In this document: piece by piece, positions 16,835 to 25,057 of the stretch
How the letters are laid out: the number at the start of each line of letters is the position of its first letter
Numbering within the stretch: position 1 is the first letter of the stretch
Assembly: GCF_001902295.1 (NCBI RefSeq)
Contig: NZ_CP018335.1
Location: 3,596,001 to 3,660,000, forward strand
Direction: 5' to 3'
DNA length: 64,000 nucleotides
From: Clostridium kluyveri
Lineage (GTDB): Bacteria; Bacillota; Clostridia; Clostridiales; Clostridiaceae
The notes under the pieces: generated by a model
Database searches by the model: none
What the model was told of the DNA's origin: nothing
Seen by the model: only the letters and a program-made list of their open reading frames with translations
Made by a program: the position numbers and the translations under genes

Positions 16835-18067
16835 TTACTTTCTTATTATCTTAATCTTTGTTGGTGGTATTTCTGTTCCTCCTATGAATGGTGGCTTACC
16901 TTTACCAACAACAACTCCTCCATCTGTCTCTATTTCTGGATGTGCTATCTTTTGATTTTTAGTTAATGGTGCTGTTGATGAGGCTTTATACTCTTCAATT
17001 AATATTTCACCAGTATCCTTATCTATCCCAATCGCATCTAACCTTGTTCTAGTCCCACTTTTACTTTTTATTGTAATCTGTTCAACAACATCATCCGCAC
17101 TTTCTTGCATTTTTTCTAATGCCTCTGTCTCAAATTTTCTCCCATTAACTCTATTCTGCTGTAATATGTCAGCTTTACTTACCCCTTGATTCCCTTCACC
17201 TTTAATCAATGAGAACAAGTCTTCACTAAAATTATGTGCTGATTTAATTGTAGCAGCACCCCCATGGGTTACAAGACCTAAACTTGCAACGTTTAAAGCA
17301 ACACCAGCGGGAGCGAGTACTCCTGTAGCGTCTGCTGTAAACCCTAAAAGCTCTCCTCCAGCTCCAGTTCCAGCCTCTGCAGCTCCAAATGCAAATGACC
17401 CTATATCACCAGCTAACTCACCTATTTTATATGGTATTGATTTAGGCATACTGCTTTGATTTATTCCACCAACAGTAAATACAGTCCCCAAAAAAATATT
17501 TTTATCAAGTGAATTACCTGCTCCTATTATAAAATCTTCCCCAGCCTTCTTTATAGACTTAAGAAAACCATCATTATTTGCTAACTCTAAAAATGGTCCA
17601 TATATACTTGTGTCACCAAACTTTAATTTTAAATTATCAGCTATCCCTTGACCATTATCTTCCTTTATCGCTTGTTCTTTTAATTCAGCATATTCATCTT
17701 TACCTAATACTTTTTCTACATATGATAATATCTCTTTTTCCCCATTAGTCAAGTCATTTGGATTTTTTAGCATTAATTGTATTACTTTATTCTTATCTAC
17801 TTGTCCATTTTCTGAGATAGCAGAAACACCCCTGAATTCAGATATTCCTACAGTTATTCCTGATATTTTTGAAAATACGGAACATATATTTTCTTCCATA
17901 TCTCTTACACCATTACAATATGTATTAAATGAGTCATTAAATTCTGTCAAACTTGTTGTTTGATATTTAAGCGAATCCTGTAAATTGAGGACATCATCTG
18001 CAATCGGGAATGATGTAAAACTTAAACTATTTGCTAAATTTAATATTTCTTCAAATTTAGAATTCAT
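16835..18067 (-). CDS. Polymorphic toxin with PD-(D/E)XK-like nuclease tip, 5' end damaged
   Basis: 410 residues from the first ATG. An alpha-helical N-terminal part (1-70) is followed by a linker and a Gly/Ala-rich region (about 200-290, FAFGAAEAGTGAGGELLG) like pre-toxin segments. The last ~100 residues contain GRKFETEALEKM, RLDAIGIDKDTGEILIEEYKAS and TKNQKIAHPEIE. The D...ExK arrangement (LDAIG ... EEYK) is that of restriction-endonuclease-like toxin tips. The ATG at 18067 lacks a binding site and the frame is open upstream to 18277, so the true N-terminus (see 18068-18272) is cut off by a frameshift. DUF6572 downstream is the probable immunity protein. Delivery by the type VII (LXG/WXG) route is inference. 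Confidence 0.7.
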   Translation of the reverse strand: MNSKFEEILNLANSLSFTSFPIADDVLNLQDSLKYQTTSLTEFNDSFNTYCNGVRDMEENICSVFSKISGITVGISEFRGVSAISENGQVDKNKVIQLMLKNPNDLTNGEKEILSYVEKVLGKDEYAELKEQAIKEDNGQGIADNLKLKFGDTSIYGPFLELANNDGFLKSIKKAGEDFIIGAGNSLDKNIFLGTVFTVGGINQSSMPKSIPYKIGELAGDIGSFAFGAAEAGTGAGGELLGFTADATGVLAPAGVALNVASLGLVTHGGAATIKSAHNFSEDLFSLIKGEGNQGVSKADILQQNRVNGRKFETEALEKMQESADDVVEQITIKSKSGTRTRLDAIGIDKDTGEILIEEYKASSTAPLTKNQKIAHPEIETDGGVVVGKGKPPFIGGTEIPPTKIKIIRK

Positions 18068-18272
18068 TTTTTCATAATTATCTATACATTCACTAACATT
18101 ATTATTTATTTGAAATTGTCCTCCATATTGGAGTGAAATAACTCCTGTATCATCATTTGTAGGGGCTGCCCCACCCCTACTTCTTTTTATACAGTTTACA
18201 AAATCCTCACTTTGCTTTTTTAATCTAACTGCCCTTGGCTTTTCTTCATTTATTTTAATGTTTTTTGTACAT
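18068..18272 (-). pseudogene. Detached N-terminal end of the nuclease toxin
   Basis: In frame with the toxin, codons upstream of 18067 read NIKINEEKPRAVRLKK...CIKRSRGGAAPTND and YGGQFQINNNVSECIDNYEK, with no stop until 18278. No start codon exists in this frame. An ATG at 18272 lies in the neighbouring frame (ATG TAC then six A), and removing one A from the run at 18261-18266 would give MYKNIKINEEK joined to the toxin. So one extra base in a homopolymer seems to have killed the start. Confidence 0.55.
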
Positions 18273-18280
18273 GTGTGTCA

Positions 18281-18529
18281 ATAATGTTTTATTCTTCCTT
18301 GATGCTGTAAAATATTTTAAGTTATTTTAAATTCATTAAGCTCCTCTTCTAGCTCTCAGATTCTATTACTTAACTTTTTTAACATTTTTCTATTTCTTTG
18401 CCTTTATTAAATCGTACTCCTTATATTTTTATCCATATCTACACTTAATGCTAAATTAGCTTCCTTTATAATATCATCCAGTCGTTCATCTTTTATTTCA
18501 CATCTTTTTTTGCTTCTATACTGTTCCAT
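18281..18529 (-). pseudogene. Decayed small helical gene upstream of the toxin
   Basis: ATG at 18529 with GGAG upstream gives MEQYRSKKRCEIKDERLDDI and a stop at 18407 after 40 residues. The next frame then continues YKEYDLIKAKK and, after more stops, ELEEELNEFKIT. This looks like a short, charged, probably coiled-coil protein broken by a frameshift and point mutations. Its place just before a toxin gene suits the small partner proteins of type VII-secreted toxins; family not identified. Confidence 0.4.
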
Positions 18530-18566
18530 ACTTATCTCCTTTTAATCTTATTTCTATTTTTCTTTA

Positions 18567-18610
18567 AATATAAAAAAGTACATTACCTTTTTTTATGGTT
18601 GTACTTTTTT
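18567..18610 (-). terminator. Terminator after abiEii
   Basis: Stem AAAAAAGTAC (18572-18581) / GTACTTTTTT (18601-18610); T-rich on both sides, so likely bidirectional. It ends the abiE transcript about 110 bases past abiEii. Confidence 0.65.
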
Positions 18611-18718
18611 ATAATATATTATTAGTAATTTTGCTATTTTATCAATTAAAAAGGCCCATGTTAACAATAATCACATAGATTTTCTCATGAAATATTTTTT
18701 GTTGTATTATTAAAATTC

Positions 18719-19675
18719 CTATTCTCCTACATTAATTAAATGCTTTTGAATATATTTCATTGATTTTAAAACATCACTGTATTTAGGAAGTTCTCCATAT
18801 ACAAACTCTTTGCCAAAGTTATTTTCATAACTTTTTTTTATTTCAGATTTCTCCATTATACTCCAAATAGGTGCCTTACTCCATTTTTCCTTATAAGGAT
18901 ATTTATCTTTAAAATTAGATACTTCTTCGTCTTTTCTCACCAATTTAATAATCGAGCTTAGTTCATTTTTATTCAAATAAAATTCTTTAACAGTATTATA
19001 TGTAAGATGTAAATCATATAAATGTCTTGTTTTTGTTAATAATTCGGATAAATCAGTATTATATGACATTCTAACTAAAGAGACTATTTTATCCATTAAA
19101 GTTCTTTTAATAGACAAAACATTTAATTTAAATGGTTCAAGATTATATTGTTTAATATATTCATCAAATCCCTTTTCTTTAAGATAATCATACACTATAG
19201 ATTTAACCAGTTTTTTTTCATAAGGGTTAGGTGTAAGGAAAGTTACAGTTTCTATTTTTAAACTTGGGTTCATTTCTGCAAAAGTTACTTCTTCAAAAAT
19301 AGAAGGATATTCATACTCGACATTTCTATAATTACCACTTTTCCTTTTAACACCATTTTTTGCTTCCTGAAAATCCATACAAATATACTTTTCTACGTCT
19401 GTAATGAGTTTTTTAATCTGCGTAGTACTAAGATTTTTATTCTTATTTACTGCCAAATCAATATCCTCAGAAAACCTCTTTAGGTCAGTATAACACTTTG
19501 TTAAAGAGGTTCCTCCTCTGAATATGATAAAATCCTTTCTATCAAAAGTTACTAATCTAGATAAGGTATATGATACCCAATAATCTTTCTCAACTATTCT
19601 TTCGTCTATTTTATAATATTCACTCGCAACTTGTAATAAAGATTTAAAATCTTCTTTATCTTTATGCAATATCAT
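18719..19675 (-). CDS. abiEii: AbiEii toxin, nucleotidyltransferase of a type IV toxin-antitoxin system
   Basis: 318 residues of the AbiEii/AbiGii nucleotidyltransferase family. Motif GGTSLTKCY at 54-62 and SEDIDLAV at 69-76 give the DNA-polymerase-beta-like active site (D71 and D73). KRTLMDKIVSL and KTRHLYDLH near 190-225 match later family motifs. Family members arrest growth, and described ones transfer nucleotides to tRNA or bind GTP, acting in phage abortive infection. The ATG at 19675 is 3 bases after the abiEi stop, with GGGGG near the end of abiEi, so the pair is translationally coupled. All expected motifs are present, so probably active. Confidence 0.9.
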   Translation of the reverse strand: MILHKDKEDFKSLLQVASEYYKIDERIVEKDYWVSYTLSRLVTFDRKDFIIFRGGTSLTKCYTDLKRFSEDIDLAVNKNKNLSTTQIKKLITDVEKYICMDFQEAKNGVKRKSGNYRNVEYEYPSIFEEVTFAEMNPSLKIETVTFLTPNPYEKKLVKSIVYDYLKEKGFDEYIKQYNLEPFKLNVLSIKRTLMDKIVSLVRMSYNTDLSELLTKTRHLYDLHLTYNTVKEFYLNKNELSSIIKLVRKDEEVSNFKDKYPYKEKWSKAPIWSIMEKSEIKKSYENNFGKEFVYGELPKYSDVLKSMKYIQKHLINVGE

Positions 19676-19678
19676 TAA

Positions 19679-20428
19679 TTAATAAAACCCCCATTCATCT
19701 GTATATTTTATTTTTACTTTACAAACTAATTTATATCGTCTTCCTGTATTTGCCTTTATTTTTAGGGGTAATAGTTGATAATATAATTGGTCATATTTAT
19801 TGGTATTTTTAAATTTAGATTCTATTAAAGTTCCCATGAAATTATTTACAAATTTATTATAATATTTAGTCAAATTAATAATATATTTAAGCTCTTCTAT
19901 ACTAAGTTTTTCTATCTTATTATTTAATACTCGAATATAGTTATCCCAATTAATATCTTGTATTTGATATATCTGCTCTATTATATCTAATAATTGTAAT
20001 AATTCATAATTATCATTATTAATAACTGTTTTAGGTTTTATCAATTTTACTTTAAGGTGTTCCTTTTCAGTGGTTCTATTTATTAAATTGGTAGCAATCC
20101 ATGTTTTATTTGGAACTTGTGTAGTTATATTCCATGTATTCCATAAAATTGGACCTGTTAAATACCCATTAACCTGTTTGTCTTCTTTTATATATTGTTT
20201 TAATATTAATTGTTGAATATCTATTCCCAATTCTCCAAATTTAGTAATTTGGGGTTTGTAATAAACACCTTTTGTATACTTTTTTATTACATTTTCTTTT
20301 TCTAATCTATGAAAAGCTATATTTCTCGCATTTTTACGATAATCGTCAACTTTAATATTTCTCACAAAAATGGGTTCTCTTTCTTTACAACTATCTACAT
20401 AGTTTCTTACCTTCGTTGCTATATCCAT
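19679..20428 (-). CDS. abiEi: AbiEi-like antitoxin (DUF6088 type)
   Basis: 249 residues. An N-terminal winged-helix-like segment (FVRNIKVDDYRKNARNIAFHRLEKENVIKKYTKGVYYKP, near 21-59) is characteristic of AbiEi/DUF6088 proteins. These bind their own promoter and counter the AbiEii toxin encoded next. The C-terminal half is basic and hydrophobic with no clear motif. ATG at 20428 preceded by AAGGTGGTG. A good promoter lies 36-64 bases upstream. Negative autoregulation is usual for the family but no operator was identified here. Confidence 0.8.
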   Translation of the reverse strand: MDIATKVRNYVDSCKEREPIFVRNIKVDDYRKNARNIAFHRLEKENVIKKYTKGVYYKPQITKFGELGIDIQQLILKQYIKEDKQVNGYLTGPILWNTWNITTQVPNKTWIATNLINRTTEKEHLKVKLIKPKTVINNDNYELLQLLDIIEQIYQIQDINWDNYIRVLNNKIEKLSIEELKYIINLTKYYNKFVNNFMGTLIESKFKNTNKYDQLYYQLLPLKIKANTGRRYKLVCKVKIKYTDEWGFY

Positions 20429-20463
20429 TATTCTATCACCACCTTTTTAATGTACGTATTTTT

Positions 20464-20492
20464 ATTATAATATTATTATGGACATTTGAAAA
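20464..20492 (-). promoter_or_regulatory. Sigma-A-type promoter of abiEi-abiEii
   Basis: Minus-strand TTTTCA (20492-20487), a 17-base spacer, then a perfect TATAAT (20469-20464), 36 bases upstream of the abiEi ATG. Confidence 0.55.
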
Positions 20493-20544
20493 GATTTTTA
20501 TTACCTGTTTTGCAAAAAACATTACAGTCATATATTACTATTAA

Positions 20545-20694
20545 TTAAATATAATATTTCTCTCTATATGCAAATGTTATTATAAAATTACCCTGTCTAA
20601 CTCTTAATATTACTCCATCCAATGGTATACTTAACCAATTACCATTAAAATTCTTATATCTATCTTTTCCTAGACTACTTTTTATAATCTTAAT
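20545..20694 (-). pseudogene. C-terminal remnant of an unidentified gene, perhaps a toxin tip
   Basis: Between two stops the minus strand reads IKIIKSSLGKDRYKNFNGNW then LSIPLDGVILRVRQGNFIIT and ends FAYREKYYI. There is no start codon. Its composition and ending look like real protein, and similar endings occur on toxin C-termini, but I cannot name the family. The 420 bases from the abiE promoter to yebC contain only this and a terminator. Confidence 0.35.
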
Positions 20695-20724
20695 TTATTA
20701 AATCATACTACATCTTTTAATAAC

Positions 20725-20771
20725 ACAAAAAACACCCTCCATACTGGTATATACCAATATAAAAAGGTGTT
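20725..20771 (-). terminator. Terminator downstream of intact yebC
   Basis: Outer stem AACACC (20731-20736) / GGTGTT (20766-20771) encloses a second small palindrome (TGGTATATACCA); the minus strand continues TTTTTTGTG. Located about 140 bases past the yebC stop. Confidence 0.6.
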
Positions 20772-20912
20772 CAAATCGTGCATTCTTAATACAAGATTTA
20801 AAATTCAAACATACATCTCAACATGGAAAAATTAACGCTCGCATATCACAATCCATGGTATTTTTGTTGTTTTAAAATCCCCTCAAGCCTATGTAAACCG
20901 TTGATTTATCCA

Positions 20913-20973
20913 TTATCCTTCAAACTCATCAGGAAAATCTGCATTGTGATATACATTTTGAACATCATCATCA
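20913..20973 (-). repeat. Right 61-bp direct repeat (3' end of yebC)
   Basis: Identical to 14586-14646. Contains the final 20 codons and stop of yebC. Marks the right border of the 6.3-kb island. Confidence 0.85.
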
Positions 20974-21653
20974 TCTTCCAGCTTATCTATAAGTTTTTGA
21001 ACTTTTCCCGCTGCATCCATATCAACGGCTATTGTGTTATCCGGTATCATTGTAATCTCCGCTGATATAAACTCGAAACCTTCACCTTCCAGCTTTTCTC
21101 GTACACTGCCGAAATCTTCTACAGTTGTAATTATTTCAAATACTTCCTCTTCAGCGTTAAAATCCTCTGCACCTGCATCCAATGCCTGCATCATCACTTC
21201 ATCTTCATCCATGCCATCTTTTCTTTCTACTACTAATTCACCCTTGGTCTGGAACATCCAGGATACACATCCATTAGCTCCTAAGTTGCCCCCCTGCTTT
21301 GAAAATATACTTCTCACATTACCTGCTGTTCTATTTTTGTTATCTGTTAAAGCTTTGGCTATTACTGCTACTCCATTTGAACCATATCCTTCATAAACTA
21401 TTTCCTCATAGTTTACTCCTTCCATTTCTCCTGCCCCTTTTTTAATAGCTCTATTAATTGTATCCTGGGGCATATTGTTAGACTTAGCTTTTGCTATAAT
21501 GTCTCTCAGTTTAGAATTATTATCTGGATTTGATCCCCCATCCTTAGCCGCAATAGCCAATTCTTTTCCTATTTTAGTAAATATCTTACCTTTTCTTGCA
21601 TCTGCTTTACCTTTTTTTGCTTGTATATTATGCCATTTTGAATGTCCTGACAT
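20913..21653 (-). CDS. yebC: YebC/PmpR (TACO1) family protein
   Basis: 246 residues beginning MSGHSKWHNIQAKKGKADA, the invariant family start. Further family blocks are NMPQDTINRAIKKG, YEEIVYEGYG, NRTAGNVRSIFSKQGGNLG and an acidic C-terminus. Earlier described as a transcription regulator, the family is now linked to translation of difficult (proline-rich) stretches. ATG preceded by GGGG. In Clostridium this gene normally lies close to ruvAB; here an island has been inserted exactly past its 3' end without changing the protein. Confidence 0.95.
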   Translation of the reverse strand: MSGHSKWHNIQAKKGKADARKGKIFTKIGKELAIAAKDGGSNPDNNSKLRDIIAKAKSNNMPQDTINRAIKKGAGEMEGVNYEEIVYEGYGSNGVAVIAKALTDNKNRTAGNVRSIFSKQGGNLGANGCVSWMFQTKGELVVERKDGMDEDEVMMQALDAGAEDFNAEEEVFEIITTVEDFGSVREKLEGEGFEFISAEITMIPDNTIAVDMDAAGKVQKLIDKLEDDDDVQNVYHNADFPDEFEG

Positions 21654-21742
21654 ATAAATTTCCCCCTAACTGCCATGTATACTTATTATCCGAAGGTATT
21701 ATATCATATAAACCTAATTATATACAAATTTAGCTATCTAAT

Positions 21743-22384
21743 TCACTTCACAAGCCTATTGTCCATTTTAAAATAAAACTCTTCATCCCCAACTATTACT
21801 TCGCACTTTCCATTTGTAACCTCTATAATTTCATTTATTAATTTATCCACATCTTCTACAACACAGTTTATGGATACCTTGACCTTATCGGCATATTCTA
21901 CATTCTCTATATAAACTGATTTCTGTTCAAACATATATTGTAATTTTCCCAAATTATAATAATCTATAAATATATCTACAGAGGAACCCTGTACTTTTTC
22001 CACTATTTTACCTTGGTCAATTGCTGAGATTGCAGCTTTTGAGTAGGCTTTAATTAACCCTGCTTTGCCAAGCAATGTGCCTCCAAAATATCTGGTAACA
22101 ACTATAACCACATCTGTTACCTTATGCTGTTTTATTATTTCTAATATAGGTATTCCCGCAGTTCCCTGTGGTTCTCCATCATCACTATACCTTTGTATAT
22201 TCATTTTTTCTCCAATTATATAGGCATACACATTATGCGCTGCCTTAGAATTTTCTGATTTTATTTTACCTATAAATTTTTTAGCTTCATTTTCTGTACA
22301 GACTCTTCTTATATTACCTATAAATATAGATTTTTTCTCTTCAAATCTAGAATTAGCCTCATCTTTCACTGTAAAATAACTCAT
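21743..22384 (-). CDS. yigZ: YigZ/IMPACT family protein
   Basis: 213 residues from MSYFTVKDEANSRFEEKKS. Family motifs: KAAHNVYAYIIG, RYSDDGEPQGTAGIPIL near 60-77 and VVTRYFGGTLLGKAGLIKAY near 91-110. The first domain is the Impact fold, the second an EF-G domain V-like fold (DUF1949). A link to translation control is known for eukaryotic IMPACT; the bacterial role is unclear. Start chosen at ATG 22384 after AGGTGGG; a longer frame upstream consists of dispersed-repeat DNA. Confidence 0.9.
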   Translation of the reverse strand: MSYFTVKDEANSRFEEKKSIFIGNIRRVCTENEAKKFIGKIKSENSKAAHNVYAYIIGEKMNIQRYSDDGEPQGTAGIPILEIIKQHKVTDVVIVVTRYFGGTLLGKAGLIKAYSKAAISAIDQGKIVEKVQGSSVDIFIDYYNLGKLQYMFEQKSVYIENVEYADKVKVSINCVVEDVDKLINEIIEVTNGKCEVIVGDEEFYFKMDNRLVK

Positions 22385-22401
22385 AAATAACCCACCTTTC
22401 C

Positions 22402-22433
22402 CAATGCACAGTTCACAATGCAATTTACAATTA
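22402..22433. repeat. Dispersed 'CACAGTTCACAAT' repeat copy
   Basis: CAATGCACAGTTCACAATGC followed by AATTTACAATTA, just upstream of yigZ. Same family as copies near 31279, 32620, 50335 and 52738. Confidence 0.6.
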
Positions 22434-22488
22434 GATTCCATATATTTTATCTAAAAGCTGGAGTGAGACTTCCAACTGGCTCTCTGAA

Positions 22489-23907
22489 TCACTTGATAAT
22501 TTCACTTAATACTTTTACTCCATATTCTATTTCTTCTTCATTTGTATGAGAAAAACTTATTTTAAAATGATTTTTCCCTTCTAAAGCATTTTTGTAAAAT
22601 AGAAGTCCAGGGGTAATTAAAATTCCTCTATCTTTTCCCTGTCTAAAAATATTTACAGAATTTAATTTTATATTTTCTTTAATCTTTAAATAAAAATGCA
22701 ATCCTCCCCCCGGTTTTAAAAATTCCACTTTATCTCCTAAATACTTTAATATGCATTTTTCCATATGAATGTACCTTTTTTTATAAGCACAATTTAAAGT
22801 TTCTATATAATTTTTCCATAATCCTTTTCTAATATATAAATCCAAAGCTCTCTGCATAATACTTGAAGTAGATATGTCCGTATTAATCTTAGAATTTTGG
22901 ATGCTTTCCTTAAATCTTTTAGGAGGTATTAAATATCCAATTCTTATACCAGGTAAAAATATTTTCGAAAAGCTTTTTATATATACTACCCTATCATTAT
23001 TATCTAAACTTTTAAAGCTATTATACCTTATGCTGTTATCATAAATTAATTCCGAAAGATAATCATCTTCTATTATATAGAAATCATATATTTGTGCCAA
23101 TTTTAATATTTGGATCTTTTTATAATTGCTGCAGCTTACTCCTGTAGGATTTTGAAAATAGCTCATAGTATAAAAACATCTTATGTTATTTTTTTTTAGT
23201 ATTTTTTCAAACTTGTCCATATTAATACCATCTTTTTCAATAGGCACTTCAAGAATTTCTGTTCTTCTCCATTTAAATACAGACAAGGCTCCACTATAAG
23301 TTGGCTTTTCCACTATTACACTGTCGTTTATATTTAATATTGCTTTTGAAACTAAATCTATACCCTGCTGCGCCCCAGAAATTATAAGTATGTCTTCTTC
23401 ATCCACATTTTTATTCCAGAAAACACTACTTATACTGCTTCTAAGGCCTTCATATCCTAAAGATTCCTGACAGATTAAAGCTTTAGCTCCATCTCTATCT
23501 AATACTTCGTTTAAAACATCTTTAAAAAAATCTATTTGAAAGAATTCCCCGCTGGGGGTTTCTCCTGTAAAATCCACATAATCCACTGTTTCTTCATTAA
23601 ATATCCTCTTTAAGGCTTTAGAATATTCTCTATTAAAATTCTTATGTATGTCTTTTTTTCTGGCGTAAGTTCCACTTCCTATTTTTTGAATTGCATATCC
23701 CTCAGCCTGAAGCTTTTTATAGGCATTTATCACTGTAATATTATTTACATTCAAAAATTGAGCTAATTTTCTTATAGAAGGCAATCTTTCTCTATCCTCT
23801 ACCATATTGGTGTCAATTAATCTTTTTATATGTTTTTCTATTAATAAATATTTGGGTACTTCTCCTTCACTTAAATGTATAAAATATTTATTTAAGATAA
23901 AATTCAC
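22489..23907 (-). CDS. MocR/PdxR-type regulator: GntR HTH fused to aminotransferase-like domain
   Basis: 472 residues. GntR-type winged helix near 15-85 (ERLPSIRKLAQFLNVNNITVINAYKKLQAEGY, then GSGTYARK) followed by a fold-type I aminotransferase domain. The PLP region SFSKIFLPGIRIGYLIPP near 315 contains the likely PLP lysine (SFSK). Such proteins usually sense PLP or a related amine and control vitamin B6, GABA or amino acid genes; the target is not evident. The GTG at 23907 overlaps its own GGAGG. The codon best spaced from that site (8 bases) is an ATC, so the exact start is uncertain. Confidence 0.88.
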   Translation of the reverse strand: MNFILNKYFIHLSEGEVPKYLLIEKHIKRLIDTNMVEDRERLPSIRKLAQFLNVNNITVINAYKKLQAEGYAIQKIGSGTYARKKDIHKNFNREYSKALKRIFNEETVDYVDFTGETPSGEFFQIDFFKDVLNEVLDRDGAKALICQESLGYEGLRSSISSVFWNKNVDEEDILIISGAQQGIDLVSKAILNINDSVIVEKPTYSGALSVFKWRRTEILEVPIEKDGINMDKFEKILKKNNIRCFYTMSYFQNPTGVSCSNYKKIQILKLAQIYDFYIIEDDYLSELIYDNSIRYNSFKSLDNNDRVVYIKSFSKIFLPGIRIGYLIPPKRFKESIQNSKINTDISTSSIMQRALDLYIRKGLWKNYIETLNCAYKKRYIHMEKCILKYLGDKVEFLKPGGGLHFYLKIKENIKLNSVNIFRQGKDRGILITPGLLFYKNALEGKNHFKISFSHTNEEEIEYGVKVLSEIIK

Positions 23908-23992
23908 CTCCTAAAGCTTTAATCTATATATATTATAAGCATGATACACTTATAAAAATACTTTTATTGATTAGTATTAGCAGCATTAATAA

Positions 23993-24889
23993 TTACATGA
24001 AATATACATTTTCTTTAGCCAAAATAGTTCCATCTTTCATCTTATAGTCCCTTGTATCCTTTTTAAGTAGGTTTTTCTGCCATAAACTATTTAATATCTC
24101 TTCCATATTTATATTGTAATTATAAAACAATCTATCGTTTTTTATATCTTCGGAACTTAAAAAAGAATCCTTTTCCCTCATATAATTTAAAAGTATTTTT
24201 GTAATATTTCTTATATTTTTATCTATATATTTTTTAAAATAGTCCATGGTATTATTTATAGCTTCATCTATATCCGATTTACTAAAAAATAACTCCTCCA
24301 CGCACTTTCTAAAATTATTATTTAAATTCATAGCAATAGTTACTGCATCTCTACTTATCATATGTCCAGAGGAATTTACGTATAATTTTGAAAATTCCTC
24401 CACAGAACGTACTGCTGCAATATAGGATGTATACATTACATCATTTTGAAGGTACTTTTTACATAATCCCATATTTTTAAACAGCTCACCAAGATATACC
24501 ATATTCCATCTTTCCCTATCTAAATCAGGATAATACCTACCTATATCATATTGGGAGGTTATTTCCATATCTTTTGAAAATACCAATCTGGAAGAAGATA
24601 TTATTCTATGGATGAACCCTCCCTTTAAATCTTCTTCAGAAGATTGCAAAAAATTACTCTTGCTCATGAGTTTAACATGGATTGGTATACCTTTTTCTTC
24701 TGTATATATATCTTTTATGCTAGTTCTTTTATTATCAAATACCACAAGCAAATCAATATCTGATTCATCCCACAGATCTCCACTAACCATGCTTCCAAAA
24801 ACCATAACTGCCAGAACTGATTTATTGGTTTTAAATCTATCAATAGCACTGTTAAAAGCTTTTTGATATTGCAATATAGTTCTTCCCAT
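23993..24889 (-). CDS. Nucleotidyltransferase-domain protein
   Basis: 298 residues. The N-terminal Pol-beta-like nucleotidyltransferase motif is VFGSMVSGDLWDESDIDLLVVFD near 30-52, with GS and the D-x-D pair intact. The C-terminal two thirds are helical (HEPN-like in length, rich in Lys/Asn/Ile) with no motif I can name. ATG with AGGAGG upstream. It lies alone between the MocR regulator and hflX. Substrate unknown; possible roles are antibiotic adenylylation or RNA or protein modification. Confidence 0.7.
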   Translation of the reverse strand: MGRTILQYQKAFNSAIDRFKTNKSVLAVMVFGSMVSGDLWDESDIDLLVVFDNKRTSIKDIYTEEKGIPIHVKLMSKSNFLQSSEEDLKGGFIHRIISSSRLVFSKDMEITSQYDIGRYYPDLDRERWNMVYLGELFKNMGLCKKYLQNDVMYTSYIAAVRSVEEFSKLYVNSSGHMISRDAVTIAMNLNNNFRKCVEELFFSKSDIDEAINNTMDYFKKYIDKNIRNITKILLNYMREKDSFLSSEDIKNDRLFYNYNINMEEILNSLWQKNLLKKDTRDYKMKDGTILAKENVYFM

Positions 24890-25057
24890 ATTAATGTAAG
24901 CCTCCTTTTAAATTTAATTTCCGTAAACAAAGATTATTCTGAATTTTTATATATTATATAATATATTTTTATAAGAATACAAGTGTGAAGATTTAAAGAG
25001 AGTCATCGCCTCTATACTGTACTCCTTTTTAATATCTCAACTTTAAAATACAGCCTG

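Noticed and set aside
22385..22441. Longer N-terminus for YigZ
   Set aside because: Also repeat-derived; the family starts at the ATG at 22384, which has AGGTGGG.
24947..25006. Short open frame between hflX and the nucleotidyltransferase gene (MTLFKSSHLYSYKN...)
   Set aside because: Only 19 codons, GGAG is too far away, AT-rich sequence gives such frames by chance.
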